A program made the translations under genes and the position numbers. A stretch of 64,000 nt of DNA from Elymus sibiricus (Eukaryota; Streptophyta; Magnoliopsida; Poales; Poaceae): the NCBI GenBank assembly GCA_039707655.1, contig CM077666.1, forward strand, positions 393,037,886 to 393,101,885. Direction: 5' to 3'. Below the pieces are notes generated by a model that saw nothing but the letters and a program-made list of their open reading frames with translations, ran no database searches and was not told the DNA's origin. Shown one piece after another: positions 24,101-35,400 of the stretch. Positions within the stretch are counted from its first letter, which is position 1. Each line of letters starts with the position of its first letter.

Positions 24101-24837
24101 CCGAAATCTTAGTGGCAGATGCGCTTAGAGTATCCCCTCCAGCAATCTCCTTCATGCGGCCCCTTTCAGACCCTGAACGAGCTTGCTGGGAGGGGTTATG
24201 CAACACGCTGTCCAGTACTGTGCTGAGCACCGAGCAAGACGCGGTGTCCTGGTCTCTCACAAACTCCAGGAAGTTTTCGGTTAAGTCGCTCTACGCTAAG
24301 TTATCGGAGGGTCCTTCACTTGACATAGCTAGGGGCCTGTGGAAAGTGGCCCTCCCCCTCAAAATCAAGATATTTCTTTGGCAAATGTTCCGCGACCGCC
24401 TCCCGTCGTCCAACAACGTTGCCAAGAGAAATGGACCTTCGGATGGCAGTTGTGCGGTCTGTGGGGCTCATGAGGATGCCAACCACATCTTTTTCAACTG
24501 CCACCTCGCCCGGTTTGCTTGGAGTGCGGTCCGGGAAGCCTTTGGTCAGAACTGGAACCCCCACTCCGGTGGGGAGCTGCGCGCCATCCTCAGCGTCCAT
24601 AGGGGTGGTTTTGCTAGGGTCCTTTGGCGTTGCGCAGGGGCGCTGTTGTGGTCTCTTTGGACCACTCGAAACAAGATTACCATTGAGCATAAGTTTCCTT
24701 CGCACCCTGCTGACATCATTTTCAAATGCCATTTATTCCTCCAGACCTGGATGCCGTTGGGGAAACGGCGGGACACTGAGTGGATGGAGGAGGCCATGGA
24801 GCGGATCCGCGTTATTCAGATCGCTGCACGTCATTGA
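21187..24837 (+). pseudogene. LINE ORF2: endonuclease, reverse transcriptase, zf-RVT
   Basis: The AP-type endonuclease covers about residues 1-235 (FWNIRG, LQET, GGDFN, SDHVPL). The reverse transcriptase follows at about residues 450-760 (LIPKVKG, LDFEKAYDRVNW, GLRQGDPISPLIF, YADD at about residue 697). After an in-frame TAG at 24028-24030, the same frame continues from 24031 to 24837 with a zf-RVT-type C-terminal region (FLWQMFRDRLPS; CAVCGAHEDANHIFFNC). The single stop replaces what in relatives is a Trp, and it separates the C-terminal zinc domain from the enzyme. The product would nick DNA and copy the element RNA at the nick. Apart from the stop, the ORF is remarkably intact, so the element is fairly young. 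Confidence 0.93.
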
Positions 24838-25060
24838 TCCCCATGGTTTTTTGCTGGAGTTGGTCTCCTTTCTGCCGGCTGTTTAGTCATTTGCTAGTTT
24901 CTTTCTCTCAGGCTATGGCCGGTTGCATGTACTAAGACTTTCGGCTGCGGCCGCTTGTGTTGCTTCTGTGTATGTCCGAACTTGGATGCTGCCTGTTGGT
25001 GGGCTTTATTAATTTAAAGCCGGACGCATCTTGCGTCTTCGTTCTAAAAAAAAAAAAAAA
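24838..25060 (+). other. LINE 3' untranslated region and poly(A) tail
   Basis: About 210 bases of GC-moderate sequence follow the ORF2 stop and end in AAAGCCGGACGCATCTTGCG, then 15 A residues. No internal hairpin is obvious by eye. Confidence 0.75.
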
Positions 25061-25480
25061 CTAAGGCTTCTGGCATTGAGAGATAGAGGAGAAAAAAACC
25101 ATGTTAGTTATTAATAAGCAGAGTACACACGCAATAGGTAGGAGGCAGCCACAAGATGTCTCTGACGATAAGTATAAATACCCCTAGTTAACCCCTGAGA
25201 GCGATCACTTGAAGTCGAAGAGGGCAGCCTGCACAAAGCACGGAACATATCTATAATTAGTCAGAGTACCTCCAAGAGTTGGGGGAAAAAGCAGAACTAA
25301 AGAGTATTTCAGTTTGTGCAAAGAAGATCTATGATGCACATACATCTTCTTCTTCTGAAGATAAAGCCCGGCAACCACAGACGCCGGGACATGGCCGCCC
25401 TGTTTCTTCAGGTGTCGCCTCGGACGTAAACTAGCAAGCAGATGCGCAATCAAACTGACGGTCACTGGCTACTAAAGAAT
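25061..25480 (+). other. displaced last codons and 3' UTR of the first CTLH-like gene
   Basis: After the LINE the broken exon resumes: AAG GCT TCT GGC ATT GAG AGA TAG in the phase set by exon 4, ending at 25086. The following about 390 bases have no good coding frame and include AT-rich stretches typical of a 3' untranslated region shared with the convergent gene. On the minus strand an 86-codon frame (25465-25205) has no known domain. Confidence 0.6.
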
Positions 25481-26401
25481 TTAGCCAAGAAGAAGTTGGG
25501 AGGGGTCAGTAGCGTACCTAGCGTGGCCGAATCCGAGGGGAAGTACATTCTGGGGATCCATTGACCCGCCGCAGGGGCGCATATAGTCTTTCAGCTCTGA
25601 AGTCTGAGTAACCAAGTCATGCATGATCGATGAGGCCTCGCACCTCAACCGCATCAAGTCCACGGAATCCCTGCATTTCCAAGCATGACAGGTCTATATT
25701 TATATCTGAGGCTCAAGGGCAGAAACAATTCATATAGACATACTATATTTGAGGCTCAATGAACTAATTGGGTGACTGAGATGAATGATATAGTATGCCT
25801 TAGTGTCTTGGACTCGATGAGGGATGAGAAGATGATGCGGAGCCTGGCGAGGGCGGGGCTGCGGGTAGGGAAGCGGTCCGAGCACACACTGACGGCCGCG
25901 GTCACGGAGAGGGCCTCCTTTTTGCCGGCGACGATGTCATCGATGGCCTTGTGCAGGCGGAGGAAGTGGTGGAGGGCGCGGCCGTGGACGCCCAGCGGAC
26001 GGTCGGACGGCAGGAAGCGGGAGAGGTATTTGATGGCCTCGCTCCACTGGCCGTGGAGCGCCAGCTTGTGCAGATGCAGCACGTCCATGAACGCGTCCGT
26101 CTCACCAATGAACCTGTACGCATGCAGGTACGAATTATCAGGCAAGTCGTAGACAAATCCACTGCTATGCAGGCGTTAGAAATCAAATCAATCGAACAAT
26201 TAAGCGGGGATTTTCAGGGTGTACGTACGCTCGAAGGGTTTGCGAGAATTTGTGGCTCCAGAGGAACACGAGGAGTCGCCGCTGCCGAAGGCGCGAGACG
26301 CAGGGGTACTCCGCCAAACGCTTTCGCTTGTCGCCGGCGATGGAGAACCCGAACCCACCGACCGGCTTCCCCGTGCCGCGACTTTGCCTTTGAGATGTCA
26401 T
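25481..26401 (-). CDS. CTLH-like protein gene, three exons
   Basis: Minus-strand exons are 26401-26229, 26161-25799 and 25670-25481, totalling 726 nt, a clean 241-residue frame. Intron 1 is GT-AG. Intron 2 fits only with GC at its donor (25798-25797) and AG at its acceptor, which restores a smooth TLRDSVDL junction. Residues of about 35-58 (RQRRLLVFLWSHKFSQTLRA) resemble a LisH-like helix pair. Residues of about 60-120 (HKLALHGQWSEAIKYLSRFL, HGRALHHFLRLHKAIDDI) match the CTLH pattern of Topless-type proteins. The C-terminal segment ends in GFGHARYATDP. There are no WD repeats. It lies tail-to-tail with the first CTLH-like gene and has nearly the same length, so the two are probably diverged paralogues. 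Function is unknown; a protein-interaction role is inferred from the fold. The last exon might instead splice at the GTACGC after GFGHAR. Confidence 0.75.
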
Positions 26402-26461
26402 GGCTGTGGGAGGACAGGAGGGAGCCAGGGAGGGAGGGAGCAGAAAACCGGGAGACGTGGG

Positions 26462-26480
26462 AGGAGTATATGTATACACC
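26462..26480 (-). promoter_or_regulatory. candidate TATA region of the minus-strand CTLH-like gene
   Basis: On the minus strand GTATACATATACTCC lies about 65-80 bases upstream of the ATG at 26401, a reasonable distance for a grass core promoter. No other element is evident. Confidence 0.4.
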
Positions 26481-26481
26481 G

Positions 26482-27412
26482 GACCCCGATTTTTTGTCAA
26501 CAGAAAACCCTTGACGTTCAAGTCGAATACTAACATTTTCTTTCACATTTTTCCGGTGCTAAACTTTCACAGGGGCGAGTTTTATTTATTTGTTTTCATA
26601 TACATATAAACTTTTTAAACACAAACTATTTTTTCCAGATAAGAACGACACAACTGCAGTTTTACAAAATAAACTTTGCAAGTACTAATAAATAACAACC
26701 CCAAACACCGATGAGTTGTCGTTGACAAGAGTCATCCACACCGATAAGTTGTCGCTACAACAAGGAACTAATTGCGCCGCCGCGAGGACTCCACCAAGGA
26801 AATCCTCTTTGATATTTTTTAAGCCCCTTGAGCCATCTGGGATCTGAAGACGATGGACGCACCTTGGCCGTGATGGCAAAGCCTTGGATCAGTGAAAACT
26901 CCATTGGCAAAGAAAGAAACTGTCGCCCGTATCCGTTGGGAAGGAGGAAGAGCATTATCCATCTTGCAAAAGAACCATACAACAAACGCCAAGATTTGAA
27001 GGCAGATAAGGAGACACAAACTCTCACACCCCTTTCGTCGTCGCCTAATCGGACGTTGTCGAGATAGGGAGAGACCGATTTTGATGGCAGATTGCGAGCA
27101 GAAAAACTCACTTCATGACAATCCGCCGGTTGTGCTACAAAATATTTTCATATTTGTTTTTTTGGAGAAGAAAAACTCACCTTTCGTTGGCTTCAAAAGC
27201 AAAAAGAACTCACCTTCCAACTTGCAAAATGACTAGGAAAAATACTCGTCAAAGCTTTCAACTCAAACAAGTTACATCAACTATCAAAAAGTTTGAATTT
27301 AAATAAAATATTGAGACGCAAAGTATTTTGGTAATCACTGCAATTTCCATTGAGATTCGGCAAATTTGCAAACTCTGCCTCCACAATACTACTATTACTA
27401 CTACTAAGCGAA
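26482..27412. other. intergenic region upstream of the minus-strand CTLH-like gene
   Basis: This is AT-rich. A minus-strand frame at 27111-26755 is open for 118 codons but has no domain I can defend. The last part, with short ACT repeats near 27390, is the original target of the large nested element, whose duplication AGTAC is 27413-27417. Confidence 0.4.
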
Positions 27413-30400
27413 AGTACCGTGACGCCCCCGACTCGATCGTGCACTAATCATACATGTAAATGCGCACAATCAAGATCAGAGACTCATAGGAAGATATCAC
27501 AACACAACTCTAGACACAAATTAAAGTCATACAGCTTTATATTACAAGCCAGGCCACGAAGGCTCGAATACATAAGTCAGCGGAAGCAACAATATCTGAG
27601 TACAGACATAATTAGACAAGTTTGCCATAAGAAGGTTGAGCAAAACAACGACAACTAGATCGAAAAGGCGCAAGCCTCCTGCCTGGGAGCCTCCGAACTA
27701 CTCCTGGTCGTCGGTCTCCACGTAGTAGTATGCTCCGTCGGGGTAGTAATAGTCATCGGCGGGATCAGCTGGCTCCTGGGATCCGTCATCTGATCGCAGC
27801 AATCGGGTAGGGGGAAAAGAGGTAGCAAAGCAACCGTGAGTACTCATCCAAAGTACTCGCAAGACTTACATCAGATCTATGCTAAGTATGCATCGGTATC
27901 AAAGGGAAGGGGCTGTATCTGTGGACTAAACTGTAGAAATGCCAGACTAGAGGGGAAGGCCTAGCCTATCGAAGACTAGCATCTTGCAGCGTCTTGAAGC
28001 AACAGAAGAGAGTAGAATAACATAACATGTAGTAACAAATATATATTAGTAACGCCCAGAGATCCTTCCTCGTCTACCCCCGCGAGGAAGCGATCCCGGA
28101 GCCATCATATCAGTTTAGTAACACAAGTATCCAGTTCTAGTTGTAGTAGATCGGGATACAACTCCGAGCGTCCTGTTACCGTGGACTCGGCTATTCAAAT
28201 AGATATACTTCCCTGCAGGGGTGCACCAACTTACCCAACACGCTCGATTAACTCTGGCCGAACACACTTTTTCGGGTCATGCCCGGCCTCGGCTGATCGA
28301 CACGCCGTAGTCCTACCTAGGCTCAACAGAGAGGTTAGCACGCCGGTCTACATCTTAAGCGCTCAGGGGTCTTGGGCCCATCGCCCTTTGCACTCATGCG
28401 CGTTGCGCGACTGGCCGGGGACCAGACCCACCCCCTTAATACAAGCGCATGCGGTTACCGTCCACCCCAACAATCAGCCCGCATCTCGGAACTGTGACAT
28501 CTGTAGAGCTTTCGGGAGAATCGTACGACGCCGAGCGCCCACTTTTATTCCCGCGTGGTGGTTAGTGCGAAAAGGCCAGAGGCCTACTCAGATCACATAT
28601 CCAAACCCATTAGTGGGTTGGGAGCTCACGGAGATGATCAGTGATCCTGTCGCCCCGTCTCGCGGACTTACGGCAAGGGCCAGGCCCATCCCTCTCTAGG
28701 GCGGTCTGCCTGCCCGGCCGTGCCGCGTAAATATCTCGCGGGTACCCTCCAGGTCAACCCGACTTCACAAGAGACCGTCGGGAACTCAGGCCCACCTCTA
28801 CCGGGGTGGTACCGCCTGGCCCCTCAGTCCCGCAGAAACAGTAAACGGGGAACAGGTAAAGGTAATAGTGTGTCCGTAACATCAAGGGGGAAATCCGAGG
28901 AATCACCCTCGATGGATTCCCACTCGATGTATCCGTCAAGGTGAACTTAGAGGAATCACCCTCGATGGGTTCACGCTTGAGGGGTTGCACGACAGAGGCA
29001 TCATCGGAGGTGGTGAAAGAGGAATCACCCTCGGTAATCCACAACCGATTAGCTACGCTACAGAGATATCATTAGGAGTGAGGTAGGAGGTATCACCGTC
29101 GGCACTCGATAGTAGCTCTGCAGAGTCGTACAACTAAGAGGGTGTGCGGTGATGTGTCGGTCTCTGCACATCGATCACATTGATCGAACCATCCGGAAGC
29201 AAAGCAAGGCAACACGGAAAAGAGTGTGGGGCCACTGATGGATCACTAACCAACCTATACTAAGCATTTAGGATAGCAGGTAAGGTATCAACAACAGTTA
29301 CAAAAACAGGCTATGCATCAGAATAGGAGATATCGGACAACAGTAGCAAATTCTAATGCAAGCAGGGGAGAGAAAGAAATGGGCGATATTGAAATGATCA
29401 AGGGGGTTTGCTTGCCTGGAAGCTCTGCGGCAAATGGCTGGGCGTCTGCGACGTAGTCGTACTCAGGGGCCACGTCAGTCTTAGGGTCTACCGGAGAGAA
29501 GAGGGGGAGGAAACAAATAAATACAGGCATTCAAATGCAATCACAGAGCATGACATGGCAAAATGCAATGCATGGGTGACCTAATGCATCTCTAAACAAT
29601 ATTAGTTAATTTAGAAATTAACTTGGAATTATTTACCCGTAGCTATACACTATTCATCTACCAGAAACGGGCAAAAAGTTACAAGTTCTCCTACTTAGAG
29701 GATTCTAACATGCATGCAGATGACATAAACGGATTTGTTAGATTTTTCTGATCATTTTTCATATAGAAAACATTTTCATCTGAGCTACGGTTTATTTTCT
29801 ACGAATTTCCAAAGTTTTAACAATATTCTGAAAATCCTGGAATTATTTTAATTCGAGAATAAACAGTGCTGAAAACCTTTTACACCCACTGTGGGCTAGC
29901 CACAGTGGATGACAGGTGGGGCCAGGGGCCCAGTTGACTTAGTCAATAGCCCAGTCAGCAGTCAACAGAGTTGATTGTTGACTGGTCAAACTTTCAGGTG
30001 CGGCCCAGTGTCACTCACACAGAGACTAATCTAATTCATTTTTGTTAAATAGCAGGGTGGGACCCATATGTCATATGCACAGGTTATACTAAAGGGGGTA
30101 TTTAATAGATGTGGCCCCACCAGTCAGTGTCTAATAAGGTTAGTGTTAGATTTAATTAGTGATTAAGTCCTAATTAATCTGGGTGGACCCACACGTCAGC
30201 GAGCCAGCCCTCACGTTTAAACGCGCGCGCGGTTGTGCACGCCGGCGACCATAGAGCGCGGCGGCGGCGCACGGGCGGCCAACTCCGGCAGCGGGACGGC
30301 GCGCGGGGGTGTCCTACCGAACGAGCAGAGCACGCCGAGTCGAGCAGTGGCATCGGCTCAAGCAGAGGTGGACGAAAACGAGCACTATGCCGGCGACGGG

Positions 30401-30920
30401 CGGCGGCCGGAGCTAAGCGACGGCAAACGCGAGCTAGAGCTCGAACTCGAGCTTAAAACGGAGGGGGTTCGGAGCGGTTGCTCACATTGGAGCACAAGGA
30501 GGCTCGTCGGAGCTTGGAGCGCGGCACGGCGGCAAATCGAGGGCGGCGTTCGTCGGTGCCCGAAGTGGATGCGGCGGTCGATCCGGTTGACGTAGGGCTC
30601 CCCGGCTCCAGCTGATTGGCGCAGAGATCGAGGTCGAGGCAGGTGCACCTCCGGGACACCAACGGGCGGCGCGGGGACGCCGGAGTCCGCGAGTCCGAGT
30701 AGCGCATGGCGACGGCCGTGTCGGGAGCTCCTCCAGATCGAGGTGGAGAGCGATGGAGGAGGGGGAGAGTGAGCAGGGGGGTGCCAGGGGGTGGGTGGTG
30801 TTGCCCTTATCTCCTCCCGTCGACCCTGTGGCTGCACGCGTCGAGAAACGGCTGATGAGGAAGGCTCGGCCACAGCCATGGCGACACGACCAGAGAAGGA
30901 CGAAGGAGCTGGTGGGGATG

Positions 30921-33900
30921 TGTAACACCCAAAAATATTTCTATTTGATTTTTAAAATCTTTTCTTTAAAATAAAATTATTTGGATCACTATGGCCCAAT
31001 TTTTCCTTTTCTTCTGTTTTGAAAGTCATTTGGAATTTTCAATGGGGTTTCAAAAAATTTAAATGGGTCTGATTTGATGGTTTACTACTTGAGTAAAAAA
31101 AATTGTAGGATCAAAAATATTTTTGTTTCAGAAAAGTTTTGAAGAAATAAATCATTTCAATGAAATGATCCATTTCACCTCTTTCCAAATACATAGAAAA
31201 TTCTCCCAAAAATTTTCTGCCACTTCTAAAATATCATCCAAGTCATCCTCATACCCTAGGACAGTACCCAATACCTCTCATCTCCACAAAAATATTTTTT
31301 ACCATATTTAATAAATTCCAAAGTTGGAATTTGATTTATTCCTAGTTTCTTTGATTTACAAAGGAACTATATTTTTTTCAAATCTTTTGCACCCACAAAA
31401 ATTATCCCATCTACTTGACAATACCCACACTCCATTTCACCAAAAACATTATGTTCCACAGTTCAAAAATTTCAAATTTCATTCAAATGAAATTTGGACC
31501 AGATTCAATCTCTCGGATCAAAACCTAATTTTAATTGCTCCAAAAATTCTGAAATTTGGCCAGCATCTCTGTTATGCATCAACACCTCACCACAAAAATT
31601 CTCAAAAATTCCTAAAATGCCTAGAGCCATCTAGCATTTTGTCAAACACCTCATGTGCACACTGTAGCTACTGTCGAAAATTTAGAATTTTCGGAGAAGT
31701 TCAGAGAGAGGAGGAGATCGATGCCGTGCCGTGTCGTTCACTCTTCCTCTTCGTCGCTGCCTCACTCCAAGCTTTCAATGCCTCACCACGGACCCCTCTT
31801 GTCAGTTGCTCGCCGCCGACAACACAGGAGCTGGCCGGTGCAGCGGCTGCTGTCCTCGGCCGCGGTGGCCGAGAAGATCAGCGCGGCCACCAGCCGCCTC
31901 ACTTCTCCCATCGCTCCCTCCACCTACCTCTATGCGTCGCTCGCCTCCGCAGCTCACTGCACCGTCCAAAGCCACCCCAACCCCGCCTGTCAGCCGCCGG
32001 AGACGGATGCCGCCCGCCGTGACAGTACGGGAGCTCGGCTCCGGGATAAGGCCGTAGAGCTCGAATTCGTCCGCGCTGGCACTTCCAGAGAGCTCCACCG
32101 ACCTCACCAACCCCACACTGACCTCGCCACCGCCCCCAGCCGACCTCACCGGCCGGCTTTACTCCGGCGCGATCCGCACCCCACTGGACCTCTTCGAGCT
32201 ACCTATATAAGGGACCCCCGAGCCCCGTCGACCACCCACCACACCTCCCCAACCTCTCAATCGACCTTCCACGCACTTCCTCGACCTCGAGGAGGTCGTC
32301 TTGTCCATCTCCGGCCGGCCGATCCGCCTCGGATCCCTGGAACCACCCGACGCCAGTAGGCCATCTCCACCACTCAAACTTCGTCAGTGGCTCTTTAATC
32401 CACCATGTAATCGATTCCACGCTTCAATTTAACACCCGGAGCCCTCCCCGGCGAGATCCCACACCACCCGACGCCGCCGTCCGCCGGAGTTGACCTCGCC
32501 GTCACTCCGGTGCTCGCCGGCGACCACCACCACCACCCACCGACGCGGAATCCCTCCCCGAGCACATCCCGACCATCGCCGCCCTCTGAAACGCCGGCGA
32601 TCGTCACTGGTGATCACCACACCTCCTCTGTACATGCGCGCGAGCGCATTTGAAATTCAAACCTGACGGGTGGGACCCACCCGTCAGCGTTTTAATCTTT
32701 TTCTGATTTAACCGAAAGCGTATTATGTCCCTTTACGCTTTCTGCGCTGGAAAGCGTATTTTTCCCCGAAACGTTTTCTGTTATTTATAGCAGGGACCCG
32801 CTGGCAGTTTTTATTATTACAGAAAGGTCCCTGGTTTTAAAACCTTAATAACTTTTAAACCACAAATCATTTTCAATTGATTCTTTTTCTGAAATTCTTC
32901 TTTTTCACTCTAGTTTTTTTAGTATTTATTTAAAAATATTTTGAGACAACTTTTTGTACTGTTGCAAAATTTTGATTCGAATTTGAATTTTCATTTTATA
33001 GAAATCGAGGAGGGAAACTTTGCCAGGAATTTCGAGGGATCACCTTCTGACTACTTTGATCAAGGCAAGCATTTTGAACTTGGGATATGGTGATTGCATG
33101 CATATTTGCATAAGTTGGAAGTATCATCGAGTATGAAATGGATAGGAGTACATGCATGGTCATATCATCTTTGCACATTGCTTGCATTCCACTCAAGAAT
33201 CTTTCTAACATGGATAAAAGCTGTGAGAATCCAGGAGTGTGTCTCCTGCCTTGGACGTGCCGGTGGGCACGGGTCACATCATGACACGATGGTGTCACGG
33301 TGGCATATGAAGTATGCCAGTCATAATAACAACACCTCCTGAGTCGACCTAGATCGAGTCTTGTTCCGTCAAGCCTAGCTAAATACCGTGCTGCCACTAG
33401 TCTTCCCGTGAGGGGAGTGCGGTTTAGTAAGTTGCTAACCCCTGTCCACGTGCACACCACATAGAGAGGCCATGATGAGGGTTCCATGGCCATGGATTAA
33501 TGCCAGTCATCGGGTCAGGGGGCATGGGTGTATCTGGCTGGGCCAAGAGGGGGGCACCCCTTGTAATCCGTGCGTATAAATAGTGATCCCATGCTATTCG
33601 AGACGGTGGTCTCCCTGACTTAGAGTTTTTCTTGAACGATGCTTTGGGTGATTCCTGGCATCCGAAAAGTTAATCTGGTGTGTGCTGGTCAGGTGTGTTT
33701 TCAACCCAAAGACCGTGATGGGAATTAGTCAGCGTCTCGGTGTTGACTAAAGAAATCCTTTACTTGTGTGTAAAGAGTACACCCTCTGCAGAGTTATATC
33801 TATTCGAATAGCCGTGTCCGCGGTCAAGGACGTTAGCTGAGGAAGGGTCAAGTGTCGGTTCCGGTGTCGGTCTTCGGAGGAAATAATTAAATTGAGTATG

Positions 33901-34904
33901 ATTTATTTTGCAGGTTAATTATTGTCACCACTGATGTTATCATGAATATTATTGTCATCATAAATATTATTCTGGACTAACTCTGTTCTTCTGTGTGGAA
34001 TCTGAGTATCACTTGGGATAGCTAGTCCACCTGGATACTCATTTATATTTTTTATGGGTATCACTTGGGATGGCTAGTCCACCTGGATACTCATTTATAT
34101 TTTTTCTAGGTATCACTTGGGATGGCTAGTCCACCTGGATACTCATTTATATTTTTTCTGGGTATCACTTGGGATGGCTAGTCCACCTGGATACTCATTT
34201 ATTTTCAAGACCTCTCGAGGCATCGCTTTCAGACACCCGTTTGGCATTTCTTTTCAAGACCTCTCAAGGCATCGCTTTCAGACACCCGTTTGGCATTTTT
34301 CTTGGAATTCCTCGGGCGGTCCAGCGCCCGATGTTCCATTTTATTTTCTGGGTTCATTACTAACAAGTTATATAGTTTTCATCCACACCATATTTATATT
34401 TATCATGCCATGATTAAATTTTGGTCAACATATGCATATCATTTAATCCAGCATGAGCATATGCATTCGGTATATCTTTCGTTCTTAATGTTTGCGAGTA
34501 CATTCCAACGTACTCACAGGCTTGTCCCTGGCTTGTTAATTTGGCCAGACCTGGAGGAAGACGAGCTTGTGGAAGAAGAGTGCGCTAGCGAGCCCGACGC
34601 TTAGAGGTGTCCCCAGTCAGTCAGCTTGTGGTCTTGGAGTCTACCACGTGTATCATCCGCAGTGCTTCCGCTTCACAAATAAAATAGTCAAGCCTCACAC
34701 TGACGCTTGGCTTTACTTTATTGTATCAGTGTTGTACTATCACCACGCCACTGTCATATCTACCACCGTCATATATTGACAAGTTTGTGATAAATGTATG
34801 TATGTACTGGTTATCTATATCAAGGGAGTCCACCAGTTGTTCTGATCTTGGGGCTGGTGTGACTTGGGGCTATTCTATGATTTATTCCGGAAACAGGCCC
34901 GATA
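30921..34904 (+). mobile_element. solo LTR of a related gypsy-type family (3984 bp)
   Basis: It begins TGTAACACCCAAAAAT and ends CAGGCCCGATA, flanked by GGATG on both sides (30916-30920, 34905-34909). The other LTR at about 62322 carries a single GGATG and no insert, so it acts as the empty site. The last base pair is TA rather than the canonical CA, probably one mutation. TATA candidates (TATATAAG near 32204, TATAAATAG near 33575) lie on the plus strand. The palindrome CTATTCGAATAG at 33800-33811 sits in a module that reads like the one in the minus-strand elements when complemented. A solo LTR is the usual product of recombination between the two LTRs of one element. Confidence 0.88.
34006..34303. 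repeat. tandem repeats in the solo LTR (52 bp x4, then 49 bp x2)
   Basis: GTATCACTTGGGAT(A/G)GCTAG starts at 34006, 34058, 34110 and 34162. It is followed by two copies of a unit starting CAAGACCTCTC (34206 and 34255). They lie toward the 3' part of the solo LTR. Confidence 0.9.
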
Positions 34905-35400
34905 GGATGGGCTAGGCCAGCCACTGTAGCACTGGGCCTTAGTGCACAGTAGGGTTTGTTCTTTCCCTTTACTGTTATTGCTTTGGCTACTGCTTTCTGT
35001 TAAAATGAGCTAGCAAATGGACTTTGTTTTAACTCAAACTTTGCACATAAATCAAGCACGATAATATTAGGTGGCACAAAAAGTTTGGGGCCAGATGGAG
35101 TTGTCTAACCATTTTTAGAAATTGAGAAGGCCAAATTAAATGCTGCTGGACCTCTCAAATAATTCCCAGGGGCATTTTGGGAATTTAGGTGAAGTTGGTT
35201 TCATCATGACAAATACTTAGGGAATATTTGCCATAATATGAACTATTTTGCTGGCATGTTTGAGGAAGCAAATATTTGACATGCAGTCCGGATTTGAATT
35301 GGACTTTGATTTTGGACAAGTGGTAAATTGGCTTAGTGATCATGATGACATGACCACCATTAGAGGGAGATTACTGTAGCATGTCACTGGGGATGTTACA

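Larger units (their letters stand above)
20331..25060 (+). mobile_element. L1-type LINE retrotransposon, about 4.7 kb
   Basis: ORF1 and ORF2 are followed by a 3' untranslated region and a 15-base A-run at 25046-25060. The flanks ACTAAGCCTAC (20320-20330) and ACTAAGGCTTC (25060-25070) form an imperfect 11-bp target duplication (9 of 11). The first A of the right copy may belong to the A tail. The target is the last coding exon of the CTLH-like gene, in the same orientation. A degenerate LINE 5' end is hard to place, so the left border is inferred from the duplication. Confidence 0.9.
27418..35400 (-). repeat. 3' LTR of the LARD-like element, split by a solo LTR
   Basis: 27418-30920 pairs with 58817 to about 62326, and 34905-35400 pairs with about 62322-62814. 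The ends are CGTGACGCCCCCGACTCG (first base changed from T) and GGGGATGTTACA. 30921-34904 is a later insertion. A clustered GAGGAATCACCCTCG motif occurs about four times at 28890-29105. GC-rich minus-strand frames near 30385-30928 are repeated with changes in the other LTR and look like untranslated transcript sequence. Confidence 0.92.

Noticed and set aside
26755..27111. Minus-strand frame resembling the end of a LINE reverse transcriptase (KGLKKYQRGF)
   Set aside because: The similarity is a few residues only and the flanking frame does not continue in RT or zf-RVT sequence. It is likely chance.
28181..28699. 172-codon plus-strand frame conserved in both LARD-like LTRs (also 59583-60101)
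   Set aside because: It is antisense to the element and conserved only because the LTRs are duplicates. There is no recognisable domain.
30385..30928. GC-rich 148-164-codon minus-strand frames in the LARD-like LTR
   Set aside because: Overlapping frames are open in several phases, and the counterpart in the other LTR shows shifted and substituted frames. Low-complexity Ser/Pro/Arg content fits GC-rich untranslated sequence.
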